Origin: a virus
DNA: 24,149 nt
Strand: one strand, 5' to 3'
IMG/VR virus record: IMGVR_UViG_3300025000_000415
Coordinates: 1-24,149 of that record
Shown in pieces: positions 14,753-21,551 of the stretch. Within the stretch, counting starts at the first letter, position 1; every line of letters starts with the position of its first letter. The position numbers were made by a program, and so were the translations under genes. The notes below the pieces were generated by a model. That model was not told where the DNA came from, did no database searches, and saw nothing but the letters and a program-made list of their open reading frames with translations.

Positions 14753-16321
14753 TTACATTCCTAAGAAAAGAGTGTTTGCAATCTCTGTGATATCAGGATG
14801 CTCTTCAAGAAGGATTCCTGGTTTTAAGCTGTTGCTGATGGTGCTCGGTACTCCCTGCCCGAAGGACAACGCTGAAAGTGTAGGCATAATTCCTGCGAAG
14901 AAGTAAGCATAAGTCAAGGTGGAGTCGCAAGACAGCATAGGGAAAGTCATCTCTCCCCAGTTGATTTCACTTCCGCCGCCTACTTCCAGTGCTGGAAACT
15001 CCATGCTACAGTACACCCAACGAATGTTTCCTGAGCACTCAAACACTGGAAGAGAAACATCAGCCCTGTCGTTATCAGTTTGATAGCCTCCTACAGCAAA
15101 GCTAGGCAGAATCATATGCCCTTGGTTCATGCCAAGCCACCGTGTTGCACTGCCAGAAGATTCAAGAAAAGGAAAAACACAAGCTCCCTGTGCTACATGT
15201 GTCACAGTATAATCCACCGAAGGACTAGTTCCAATAAACTGCATTGCTGTGTCTGGCGTAACAGAGACATTTTTGATAAGATACTGCGCAGACCCAGAGA
15301 GTACCACAGCCATCACTGTTATAATAAGACTTCCTGCTACATTACAAGCCATCTCGGTGTAGTCAGGAGCCCCTGTGTTGCATAGTTCTTCGTCAAGGGG
15401 AATAGCAACAAAGCCTTCTCCCACGTTGTAGTAAGGATCGACAGTATAAACTCCGCCTGTCTCAGTCACGACAAGACGGATCGTTGCTTCTGTCACACCA
15501 GTGTGCACAGTTCCTACTAAGTTATTTTCGAAGTAGTCCGTGTACCAGTTAATCACAGCTCCAGGATTTAACTCGAACTGTGCTCCGAAGCTGACGGCAA
15601 GATAGCAACCTGTCGACGTTGCTGAGATAAGCTCAACCTCGAAGTCTATAGTGCAGCTCTCCATCGCGCCGAAGACTAGATCTCCTTCAGTCAACGTCGC
15701 CGAGTTGGTGAGAATATTCTCGCTGTAAGGACTTGCCACGCTGGAGACAATAGCGCCAGAGGCGTTGAAGCCTACTGTTCCATATTGTTCCCAGTATCCA
15801 AGTGTCCCGCTAGAGAAGTCATGACTGACATCAACGACAACACCAGTTGTGCCTGGAACAGTTATCACAGTCTCGCCTGACATATCTCCAGTTACGACAG
15901 AGATAGGTCCATTCTCAGGATTGCCAGGATTGAGTAAAACTGGATTTCCATAAATGTCAGTAGGACCGTTCAAGATAATAATGGTAATATCATCGAAGTG
16001 CTCTGTTTCTTCATAGAGTTCCTCGAAGTCGTTAAGTGGAAAATCTCCCCTGACATAGAAGGTAAAATAGAAGAGTGAGTTCCCAGGAATCTCGAAAGCT
16101 GTAAAGTCCGTGTGCTCGTAATTGTAAGAGACAACAATGGAGCTTTGTCCGTCGAAGAATAACTGCTTGTGAGTAAGGCCGCAGTGAACGGACACCCCGC
16201 TGATCAAGTAGCTCTTTTCACTTCCAGTCCCGGGAAGATTCAGAGAAACATGTGAAATAGCACCAGTGCTGGTATAGCCTCTTGTCCTATAGCTTTTGTT
16301 AAGATAAACTGTCTCAGCCAT
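14753..16321 (-). CDS. large beta-rich tail/appendage protein with C-terminal repeats, 522 aa
   Basis: Three apparent parts. Residues 1-150 are beta-rich, with a GNPVLLNPGNPENGP linker (125-139). Residues about 160-360 read as a jelly-roll or lectin-like sandwich (for example SYSENILT-like turns, WEQYGTVGFNASG, and alternating hydrophobic strands). Residues about 380-488 hold six repeats centred on Pro384, 406, 425, 443, 461 and 480, each hydrophobic-Pro-x-hydrophobic followed by a small or Gly residue 4-6 positions on. The product is Ser/Thr/Gly-rich, with few Lys. AGGAG lies about six bases before the ATG, just after a stem-loop (16336-16370). Two bases separate it from the 273-aa gene. Probably a receptor-facing fibre or decoration protein; carbohydrate binding is possible but not shown. 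Confidence 0.8.
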   Translation of the reverse strand: MAETVYLNKSYRTRGYTSTGAISHVSLNLPGTGSEKSYLISGVSVHCGLTHKQLFFDGQSSIVVSYNYEHTDFTAFEIPGNSLFYFTFYVRGDFPLNDFEELYEETEHFDDITIIILNGPTDIYGNPVLLNPGNPENGPISVVTGDMSGETVITVPGTTGVVVDVSHDFSSGTLGYWEQYGTVGFNASGAIVSSVASPYSENILTNSATLTEGDLVFGAMESCTIDFEVELISATSTGCYLAVSFGAQFELNPGAVINWYTDYFENNLVGTVHTGVTEATIRLVVTETGGVYTVDPYYNVGEGFVAIPLDEELCNTGAPDYTEMACNVAGSLIITVMAVVLSGSAQYLIKNVSVTPDTAMQFIGTSPSVDYTVTHVAQGACVFPFLESSGSATRWLGMNQGHMILPSFAVGGYQTDNDRADVSLPVFECSGNIRWVYCSMEFPALEVGGGSEINWGEMTFPMLSCDSTLTYAYFFAGIMPTLSALSFGQGVPSTISNSLKPGILLEEHPDITEIANTLFLGM

Positions 16322-16335
16322 GTTCTCTCCTGACA

Positions 16336-16370
16336 GTGGTGGTGGAGTAGAAATACTCCTAATCCACCAC
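16336..16370 (-). promoter_or_regulatory. stem-loop in the leader of the 522-aa gene
   Basis: An outer 7-bp stem (16336-16342 with 16364-16370, GTGGTGG/CCACCAC) and an inner 6-bp stem (16344-16349 with 16354-16359, GGAGTA/TACTCC) enclose a four-base loop. A one-by-four internal loop separates the stems. No T tract follows on either strand, so it is unlikely to be an intrinsic terminator. It sits between the stop of the 152-aa gene and the ribosome binding site of the 522-aa gene, where it could serve RNA processing, stability or translation control. Confidence 0.6.
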
Positions 16371-16383
16371 CTTCTGTTAGTTG

Positions 16384-16842
16384 CTACGCAGCCGGCATGG
16401 TCATAGTAAAGGCGTCGATGGTCAGGGTTGCAGAGAGCGTGATGGTGGTGCTTGAGAGATTGAGTTGTGCTCCACTGGTAGCCACCGCTCCGTCGAAGCG
16501 GACTGCCGTAGTGCTCCCACCGGTGACGACAGTGTTAGCATAGAACCTGAACCACCCGGCGGTACCAGTCGCTAAGCCTACACCAGACCAAGTTTCAGCA
16601 GCAGCTTTGGCAATAGCTCCGGCAGAAGCAGTCCCGAACTCCAGGCCATTAGTAGACACGCCAGAGGTGAAGGCACCAGAAGAGACTGTGATCCGCACCA
16701 ACTGCGTCCCACTCTCCGCTGTGTCCGCGTCCGCGGGCTGGCTCCCTGAGTAAATGTCAATGATACCGTCTGCCATGGCTGTCTTAAAAGCCGCAGTCCC
16801 AAGCAGCGCATTCCGCAGTCCTGTAGAAATTCGAAGTGTCAT
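16384..16842 (-). CDS. conserved phage virion protein, 152 aa
   Basis: The N-terminus MTLRISTGLRNALLG, the IIDIYSGSQPADAD segment (27-40), ETWSG and GTAGWFRFYAN, and an end in IDAFTMTMPA fit a widespread phage/prophage structural family that I know as conserved but mostly unnamed. The rest is Gly/Ser/Thr/Ala-rich beta strands without charged patches. AGGAGG merges with the stop of the upstream 308-aa gene (TAGGAGG), followed by ATG. Position before the appendage genes suggests a tail or neck-associated component. No enzyme motif. Confidence 0.8.
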   Translation of the reverse strand: MTLRISTGLRNALLGTAAFKTAMADGIIDIYSGSQPADADTAESGTQLVRITVSSGAFTSGVSTNGLEFGTASAGAIAKAAAETWSGVGLATGTAGWFRFYANTVVTGGSTTAVRFDGAVATSGAQLNLSSTTITLSATLTIDAFTMTMPAA

Positions 16843-16854
16843 CTTTGATTCCTC

Positions 16855-17781
16855 CTAGCTGTTGAGTAGAAAAAGAATATTATCGTTGCCCTTGAGAACT
16901 GCCGAGCCAGACAGGGCCCTTGGATAAGCCAGCTTCTCTTCGGTTAAATTAATAAAACGTCCCTGCGGTCCGCCGCAGCAGATGCCTCCGGTAGTCAGGA
17001 AGAGGCAGTAGAGGTAGGGATCTTGGAGTCCCAGGGAGAGACCTGACACAAGCTCCGGGACTGTCGTCCCCTGGATCGCAGGGTCAGAGGAGACTTTCAA
17101 GACCTCTAGTTCCTTTGGACTTTTCCCATGCCAATAGTAGACTCCGGTTGTGTCACTGACATAGAGACCGTCCTGGACTGCCTTAACTAGTGAAAGCCTT
17201 CCCTGATTCTGGATGATGCAACGTGCAAGATCAAACTGGTTGTAAGCGAAGGGCTCTGAGTAGTATAACAGCGAGTCCACCGCAATCCACATTCTGCCGA
17301 AAGCAATCTCCATCAGGTGTCCCGCCGGGGGATCTGAGACTGTCTTGGTCGAGTCTTTCCCAACGTAGGTTCCAGCAGTCCATGAATATGCTGTCTTATT
17401 CTCCACGAATCCTTTCTCGAATCCGTTGGAGTAGTAAATACGATTCCCGACTCGAGCATAGCACAGCGGAGCATTATAGTGCTGCAACTCCACTATTAGA
17501 CCATTCGCTCCCACCTTGTCGATCCAGATCAGGTAATGCTGAGAGAGATAATTCCACATCGCCAGGGCGTAGGTTCCGCAGGAGAACGCGCTATGCATAG
17601 ACCCTGAGAGAATCGAAGTAAAACCCTTTCTCCGCTTGATTCTCCCGGTGCGATCTAGCTCCACGTTCGAACAGGCCTGCAGATCCACGATCCCCTTGTC
17701 CGGATCGTACTGAACCCGCACCGGGTCTACCTTGACGTTCAGCCCCGCAGAAGCCCTGTAAAGAGGAACTTTCTTTCCCAT
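16855..17781 (-). CDS. putative beta-propeller virion (tail/neck) protein, 308 aa
   Basis: A short basic N-terminus is followed by VELDRTGRIKRRKGF (40-54), the kind of entry strand seen in phage propeller-like tail proteins. Recurrent strand blocks come after it, each with aromatic residues and a Gly or Asp turn (NRIYYSNGFEKGFV, GRMWIAVDSLLYYSEPFAYN, DGLYVSDTTGVYYWHGKSP, DPYLYCLFLTTGGICCGGP). These suggest several blades. The ATG follows the stop of the 60-aa gene by one base, with AAGGAAG upstream. Podoviruses often have such a propeller protein in the neck or tail. The fold is inferred from the repeat rhythm only. Confidence 0.72.
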   Translation of the reverse strand: MGKKVPLYRASAGLNVKVDPVRVQYDPDKGIVDLQACSNVELDRTGRIKRRKGFTSILSGSMHSAFSCGTYALAMWNYLSQHYLIWIDKVGANGLIVELQHYNAPLCYARVGNRIYYSNGFEKGFVENKTAYSWTAGTYVGKDSTKTVSDPPAGHLMEIAFGRMWIAVDSLLYYSEPFAYNQFDLARCIIQNQGRLSLVKAVQDGLYVSDTTGVYYWHGKSPKELEVLKVSSDPAIQGTTVPELVSGLSLGLQDPYLYCLFLTTGGICCGGPQGRFINLTEEKLAYPRALSGSAVLKGNDNILFLLNS

Positions 17782-17782
17782 G

Positions 17783-17965
17783 TTAATCTTCCTTCAGCTT
17801 TGACAGGTCAAGCTTGAGAGAATTTGCCACGACACACTGTGTTGGAACCCCGGCCTCGGCATCCAGGATCAGGGTGATACGACCGGATTGCTTTGACAGG
17901 ACAAGGTAATTGTGCAACACCACAGTGATGTTTGTGATTAACTTCTGAAATTCCTTCTGTTCCAT
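17783..17965 (-). CDS. small late-operon protein, 60 aa
   Basis: The start is taken at ATG 17965 (MEQKEFQKLI...), one base after the TAA of the adaptor gene, with GGAG eight bases upstream. A longer frame to 18058 would overlap the adaptor gene by 92 bases and is not favoured. The protein has an N-terminal helix (EFQKLITNITVVLHNYLVLS), a strand (RITLILDAEAG) and a charged end (LKLDLSKLKED). Family not recognised; tight packing between adaptor and propeller-like genes supports a real gene with a virion-assembly role. Confidence 0.65.
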   Translation of the reverse strand: MEQKEFQKLITNITVVLHNYLVLSKQSGRITLILDAEAGVPTQCVVANSLKLDLSKLKED

Positions 17966-17966
17966 G

Positions 17967-18632
17967 TTACACACTCCAAGAACTGCTGATGTGTGGGATG
18001 CGATTTCTAGAGATCCACTCACGCAGTTTGTTAACTCCCGAGTCTCTCTTGTCCTCATTAAAGGACTCGTTGTAATTCACAGTCCTGTTGATCTTCACAT
18101 CGTCTACGTCATCCTCGATTTCAGAGAATATCAAGAAGGCTGCTCCATTGACAAGAATCTTTTGTTGCAAATGCTCAGGAATGTAATCCGGTTCGTAGTT
18201 GTCATTCGTGAAAGCTGGGGGATTCTGATAGTATGTCAAAACAAGGGTCTCTTCAGTTTCAGGAACTTTCTGATACCAGAGGATGTTTCCCTCTTGAGCA
18301 ACTGCCTCCACTTCTCCAGCAAGAGTCAACTCCTCATTGTCAGTCTCTCCAGCATAAGCATCGACCAAGAGGTCTAGGCTCGGGAAGATCTTGATTCCTT
18401 TTTTATGGAATCTAGAGACTCTTCCACTGAAGCCACCGGTCATGCTGGAGAGGGAGACCCAGGGCTGAGCGGCGACAGTAGCAACTGATCCAATACGCTT
18501 AAAGTCAGGGATGAGGACGATCCCTGCGATGTAAAGCGCAGCTTGGTAGAGCTTGCTATTCAGGTCGTCAGTGCTATAGCTCGGGTCTTGAATGGTATCA
18601 GCCAGGGCTGCTCGTAATTCTGATCGTTTCAT
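17967..18632 (-). CDS. putative head-tail adaptor/connector protein, 221 aa
   Basis: An N-terminal helical region (MKRSELRAALADTIQDPSYS) and a helix DLNSKLYQAALYIAG precede a beta-rich middle (about 45-140). A helical pair with YIPEHLQQKILVNGAAFLI (152-170) and SEIEDDVDD follows, then a C-terminal FNEDKRDSGVNKLREWI. This helix/beta/helix order and size, with an 'all residues to a Leu-rich helix after a Pro' feature, is usual for phage connector adaptors bound under the portal. GGGGGA lies nine bases before the ATG. The gene lies after the capsid genes, as expected. Function is inferred from position and layout; 'tail completion protein' is the alternative. Confidence 0.65.
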   Translation of the reverse strand: MKRSELRAALADTIQDPSYSTDDLNSKLYQAALYIAGIVLIPDFKRIGSVATVAAQPWVSLSSMTGGFSGRVSRFHKKGIKIFPSLDLLVDAYAGETDNEELTLAGEVEAVAQEGNILWYQKVPETEETLVLTYYQNPPAFTNDNYEPDYIPEHLQQKILVNGAAFLIFSEIEDDVDDVKINRTVNYNESFNEDKRDSGVNKLREWISRNRIPHISSSWSV

Positions 18633-18681
18633 ACTAAAGAATCCCCCAGGACCTTTTCACAAAATGAACGACAGTTGGCGG

Positions 18682-19176
18682 TTAATGAATCTCGGAGACC
18701 AGCATGTGCAGATAACCGAGAGCCGTAGTGGCAGTTCCTGCCGTCGCGGTGTAGTTCGCGTAGATGATCGGGACAGTAGTGTCAGCCGGGGTGATCTCGT
18801 AAGGCTTGCTAAGTTCCAGAACACCAAAGAAATCACTCGTAGCAGGCCAATACCAAGCTGGGGTAGCCTCGGTGATTTCACCAGTAGCAAAGTACTCATC
18901 AGCATCCACGATAGAGATAGCCCCGCCGGTGGTAACAGCATCCGTGGCGATAGTTCCTGAGCCAATGATCACTGAAGCACTGGTACCGTTGAAGGCCGTG
19001 ACAAGCTGGAAAGCTACTTGGTGAACCAGAACAAGCGTTCCCTTCTTTGCAGGGAAAGAGAACAAGACTGCATCGGTGTTCAAAGCAGCCACAGTCAAAG
19101 CCGCAGAGCGCACCCAGTACGGGTTAGGCAACACGTTGGTTCGTTCGTCAGATTGCCGAAGATCAAGAATAGCCAT
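18682..19176 (-). CDS. small beta-rich virion protein, 164 aa (possible capsid decoration)
   Basis: Ala/Thr/Val-rich, nearly free of Lys after residue 50, and made of alternating strands: TLVLVHQVAFQLVTAF, SASVIIGSGTIATDA, VPIIYANYTATAGTA, LGYLHMLVSEI. The order matches the 130-aa protein encoded just upstream, so they may be paralogues. AGGAGG merges with that gene's TAG stop. Lying just after the major capsid gene in transcription order, it could be a head decoration or head-fibre-type protein. No enzyme motif. The exact family is not recognised. Confidence 0.7.
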   Translation of the reverse strand: MAILDLRQSDERTNVLPNPYWVRSAALTVAALNTDAVLFSFPAKKGTLVLVHQVAFQLVTAFNGTSASVIIGSGTIATDAVTTGGAISIVDADEYFATGEITEATPAWYWPATSDFFGVLELSKPYEITPADTTVPIIYANYTATAGTATTALGYLHMLVSEIH

Positions 19177-19188
19177 TTTGAAATCCTC

Positions 19189-19581
19189 CTAGTAGATGAC
19201 GTAATATTCTGCAAAGACCATGAATTTTCCAGTGGTCTGCGCTGTGCCGACAGTCATGGTGATACTACCAGCCCCGTCCACAAACCACTTGCCAGGAAAC
19301 AACAGTGCCCGTTGTTGACCTACCTGGAGAACTTCGACCTCGCTGACCTTCATGATGGCATCGGTGTCAGCGGTGTCATTGTTCCCGGTGAAGCCAAGGG
19401 TGATTGTGTTGCTGGTGCCGACTTCCGTGATTCTAATCCAGACATCCTTGACAAAGGCATATCTCGGAATATGAATCATCGGGAAGGTTCCAGCAGCAGG
19501 ATCTTCAGCCAGCTTCGAGTGGGCGAGTCTCAAGCACTGGCCGTCAGCACATGCAGTGCTTTCGTAAGTCGTGATAGCCAT
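19189..19581 (-). CDS. small beta-rich virion protein, 130 aa (possible capsid decoration)
   Basis: First gene after the major capsid gene, with AAGGAG about seven bases before the ATG. After a short N-terminal part with LRLAHSKL, it shows FVKDVWIRITEVG, NTITLGFTGNNDTADTDA, GSITMTVGTAQTTGKFMV and a C-terminal aromatic strand (FAEYYVIY), reading as a compact beta sandwich. The spacing of these blocks parallels the next gene (164 aa). Position suggests a capsid-associated protein; decoration is a guess supported by context, not by a motif. Confidence 0.7.
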   Translation of the reverse strand: MAITTYESTACADGQCLRLAHSKLAEDPAAGTFPMIHIPRYAFVKDVWIRITEVGTSNTITLGFTGNNDTADTDAIMKVSEVEVLQVGQQRALLFPGKWFVDGAGSITMTVGTAQTTGKFMVFAEYYVIY

Positions 19582-19600
19582 TTGCTTTTCTCCTTAAATG

Positions 19601-20683
19601 TTAATCAAGTTTCTTCGCCCACAGAGAACCGATCACACGACCGTAGTCACCAGAGGTCGTGAAAGAAACTGCTTCCATGCCGAAGATACCGCCACCGCGA
19701 ACCATCATGAAGCGGTTGGCATCCTTAGTGTAAGGCACGAAAGACATGGTAGTAGACTTGCTGTCCCCGGCACCACCCCAGGCCCAAACGGCTGCCTGAG
19801 CACCCAGGAGAGCGCAACGGTAGACACCTTCGTAGTCCGTGGAACCAGCAACGGTACGCGGGACATACTCAGACTTTGTGACCAGCATTCCGTTGTACTC
19901 GATCTCGACCTCTGGCATCGCGAACTGCCCGGCAGCCCGGCGCAAGTCACCCCACTGTCCAGGGTTCGTGTTCTGCCGCAGCATGTCGAACATGTAGTTG
20001 TGCATCAGGACGCGGTAGTAGTTCTTCCCTTTCAGCTTCAACGGGCGAATCTTGAAGCTGTTGGTGAGCGGGATCTCCGCGCGCTGCTTCATGGCATCCA
20101 GGAACGTCAGGTCGATGGTGTCAGCTGCGGTCAGGCCAGATTCAGCAGTCTTCCCGTTCGGGAACATGTGGTGGTTGCTGGTAGGCTCAGAGATGACATT
20201 GGCGAAGGCAGTCGCTGCCGCAGACATCAGGCGCCCACAGAAAGTATAAGCCGAGTTCCCCATCAGGGTGTTGATGAGCAAGCCATTCAGCTTTCCGATC
20301 CACCATTCCTGAAGACCGTCTTTGCCCTCTTTCATCAAGTCGTAAGGAATCCGTTGCTCTTCCATCTTGCCGCCAGTATCGACAGCATGATTCAGCTCTT
20401 CGATGGTCAGCTTGAAGTTCCGGAAGGTCAGCTTTTCTTCGTTCCCCTCGATGGTAGCATCTCCGACAACGCCAGTGCCGGTCAAAGGCAGCCGGATGCC
20501 GAAGGTCACTTCGTCACCCTCGCCCTTGGAGAGGTCCGTGTTAATCTGGACCACAGCATCTTTTCCCGTCCCGGTCAGGTAGTTGAATTCAACCCCAGGA
20601 AGAATCACGGAGAAAAGATCTCTTGCCCATTTCTTCCTGGTCAAGGCATCATTCGTCAAGATCTTGGTTTTCGGTGTAGACAT
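19601..20683 (-). CDS. major capsid protein, N4 gp56 family
   Basis: 360 aa, shell-forming protein of the head (HK97-type fold in this family). Recognisable family blocks: an N-terminal WARDLFSVILPG (19-30); KGEGDEVTFGIRLPLTGTGV (53-72); GDATIEGNEEKLTF (74-87), the usual 'G-D-leucine/isoleucine-EGNEE' block; NHAVDTGGKMEEQRIPYDL (97-115); and GLQEWWIGKLNGLLINTLMG. The length is near the usual range (N4 gp56 is about 400 aa). It lies directly after a scaffold-like gene, with AAAGGGG six bases before the ATG. No delta domain is fused and no protease gene lies nearby in the window. Confidence 0.93.
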   Translation of the reverse strand: MSTPKTKILTNDALTRKKWARDLFSVILPGVEFNYLTGTGKDAVVQINTDLSKGEGDEVTFGIRLPLTGTGVVGDATIEGNEEKLTFRNFKLTIEELNHAVDTGGKMEEQRIPYDLMKEGKDGLQEWWIGKLNGLLINTLMGNSAYTFCGRLMSAAATAFANVISEPTSNHHMFPNGKTAESGLTAADTIDLTFLDAMKQRAEIPLTNSFKIRPLKLKGKNYYRVLMHNYMFDMLRQNTNPGQWGDLRRAAGQFAMPEVEIEYNGMLVTKSEYVPRTVAGSTDYEGVYRCALLGAQAAVWAWGGAGDSKSTTMSFVPYTKDANRFMMVRGGGIFGMEAVSFTTSGDYGRVIGSLWAKKLD

Positions 20684-20696
20684 TTAAATCCCCTTT

Positions 20697-21551
20697 CTAG
20701 TCAAGCTCGTTTGCAAGGTATTTCTGGTAGATATCTTCTGGAACCTTGTGCAGTTCAGTCTCGGGCATGGCGTCGATCTTTGCTGACGTCCACCCCGCGC
20801 CCTTTACCTTTCCGTCATCTTGCACAGAAGCAATGCTGCTCGGTGCTTTGGGTTTCTCTTTCTCTTTTCCCGCGTCGGTCTTTCCTGCTGCGCTCGTGTC
20901 TTGGCCAGCCTTCTTGACGAACTTGGGATGGTACTCCTTGATGAGACCATAGAGATATTTATAAGGATTTTTCTGACTCCACACAAACTTCTCGACGGAG
21001 AGGGAAGCAGTATGGTAGTCCATGTTCTGATCCTTTGCTACCTGTTTCGTGGCTGCGTCCAGGATGTCTGAGATGTGACTGTCAGAACAAACTTCCAGGA
21101 CATCGCTATATCGCTTACTCTCGGACATAACGTCCAGCTGCATGTCGAAGATGCTATCCTTGCTGTCATGAATGGCCTTGACCTCTTGCTCCAGGGTCTC
21201 GACCTCTGAAGGCTTTGCTTCAGTCTTAGCCTTCGGCTTTACCTCGTCCTCGTCCTCGTCGTCTTCGACTGGTTCTTTCTCTACAGTCTTTGGTCTTGAA
21301 AGCCTGTTGAGCCTGCTCTCCAATCTTGCGTTCTGTCGCTTCTGCTCTAGCATTAGCTGGCGCAACTCTTCGTTGCTCTGCTTGAGCTGATCCAGTTCTG
21401 AGGGACCCTCGTCCTTTGGCGTCTCAGGTTCCTTCTTCTCGTCAACAGGAGGATCGGCAGGTTTGTCGTCTTCTTCACTGCCTCCAATCTTCCCAGCCAA
21501 CGCACTCTCCAACTCACCTTCTTCAATCTTTACTTCTGCTGCTTCTGTCAT
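20697..21551 (-). CDS. capsid scaffolding protein, 284 aa
   Basis: Placed between portal and major capsid, as scaffolds are. Composition is typical: very acidic and Lys/Pro-rich disordered stretches (25-50, 90-115), a coiled coil (SELDQLKQSNEELRQLMLEQ and on, about 51-86), an acidic run DDEDEDE (97-103), and a helical C-terminal part ending PETELHKVPEDIYQKYLAN. A short basic, helical end would suit binding to the capsid protein. The start overlaps the portal gene by 29 bases, with AAGGAG seven bases upstream. Sequence family not recognised, as scaffolds diverge fast. Confidence 0.8.
   Translation of the reverse strand: MTEAAEVKIEEGELESALAGKIGGSEEDDKPADPPVDEKKEPETPKDEGPSELDQLKQSNEELRQLMLEQKRQNARLESRLNRLSRPKTVEKEPVEDDEDEDEVKPKAKTEAKPSEVETLEQEVKAIHDSKDSIFDMQLDVMSESKRYSDVLEVCSDSHISDILDAATKQVAKDQNMDYHTASLSVEKFVWSQKNPYKYLYGLIKEYHPKFVKKAGQDTSAAGKTDAGKEKEKPKAPSSIASVQDDGKVKGAGWTSAKIDAMPETELHKVPEDIYQKYLANELD

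Noticed and set aside
17966-18058. Upstream extension of the 60-aa protein to 91 aa
   Set aside because: It would overlap the adaptor gene by 92 bases; the internal ATG at 17965 follows the adaptor stop directly and has a good GGAG.
19598-20917. Plus-strand open frame of 439 codons across the capsid and scaffold genes
   Set aside because: Antisense to two clear structural genes; His/Arg-rich, low-complexity composition typical of a shadow frame.
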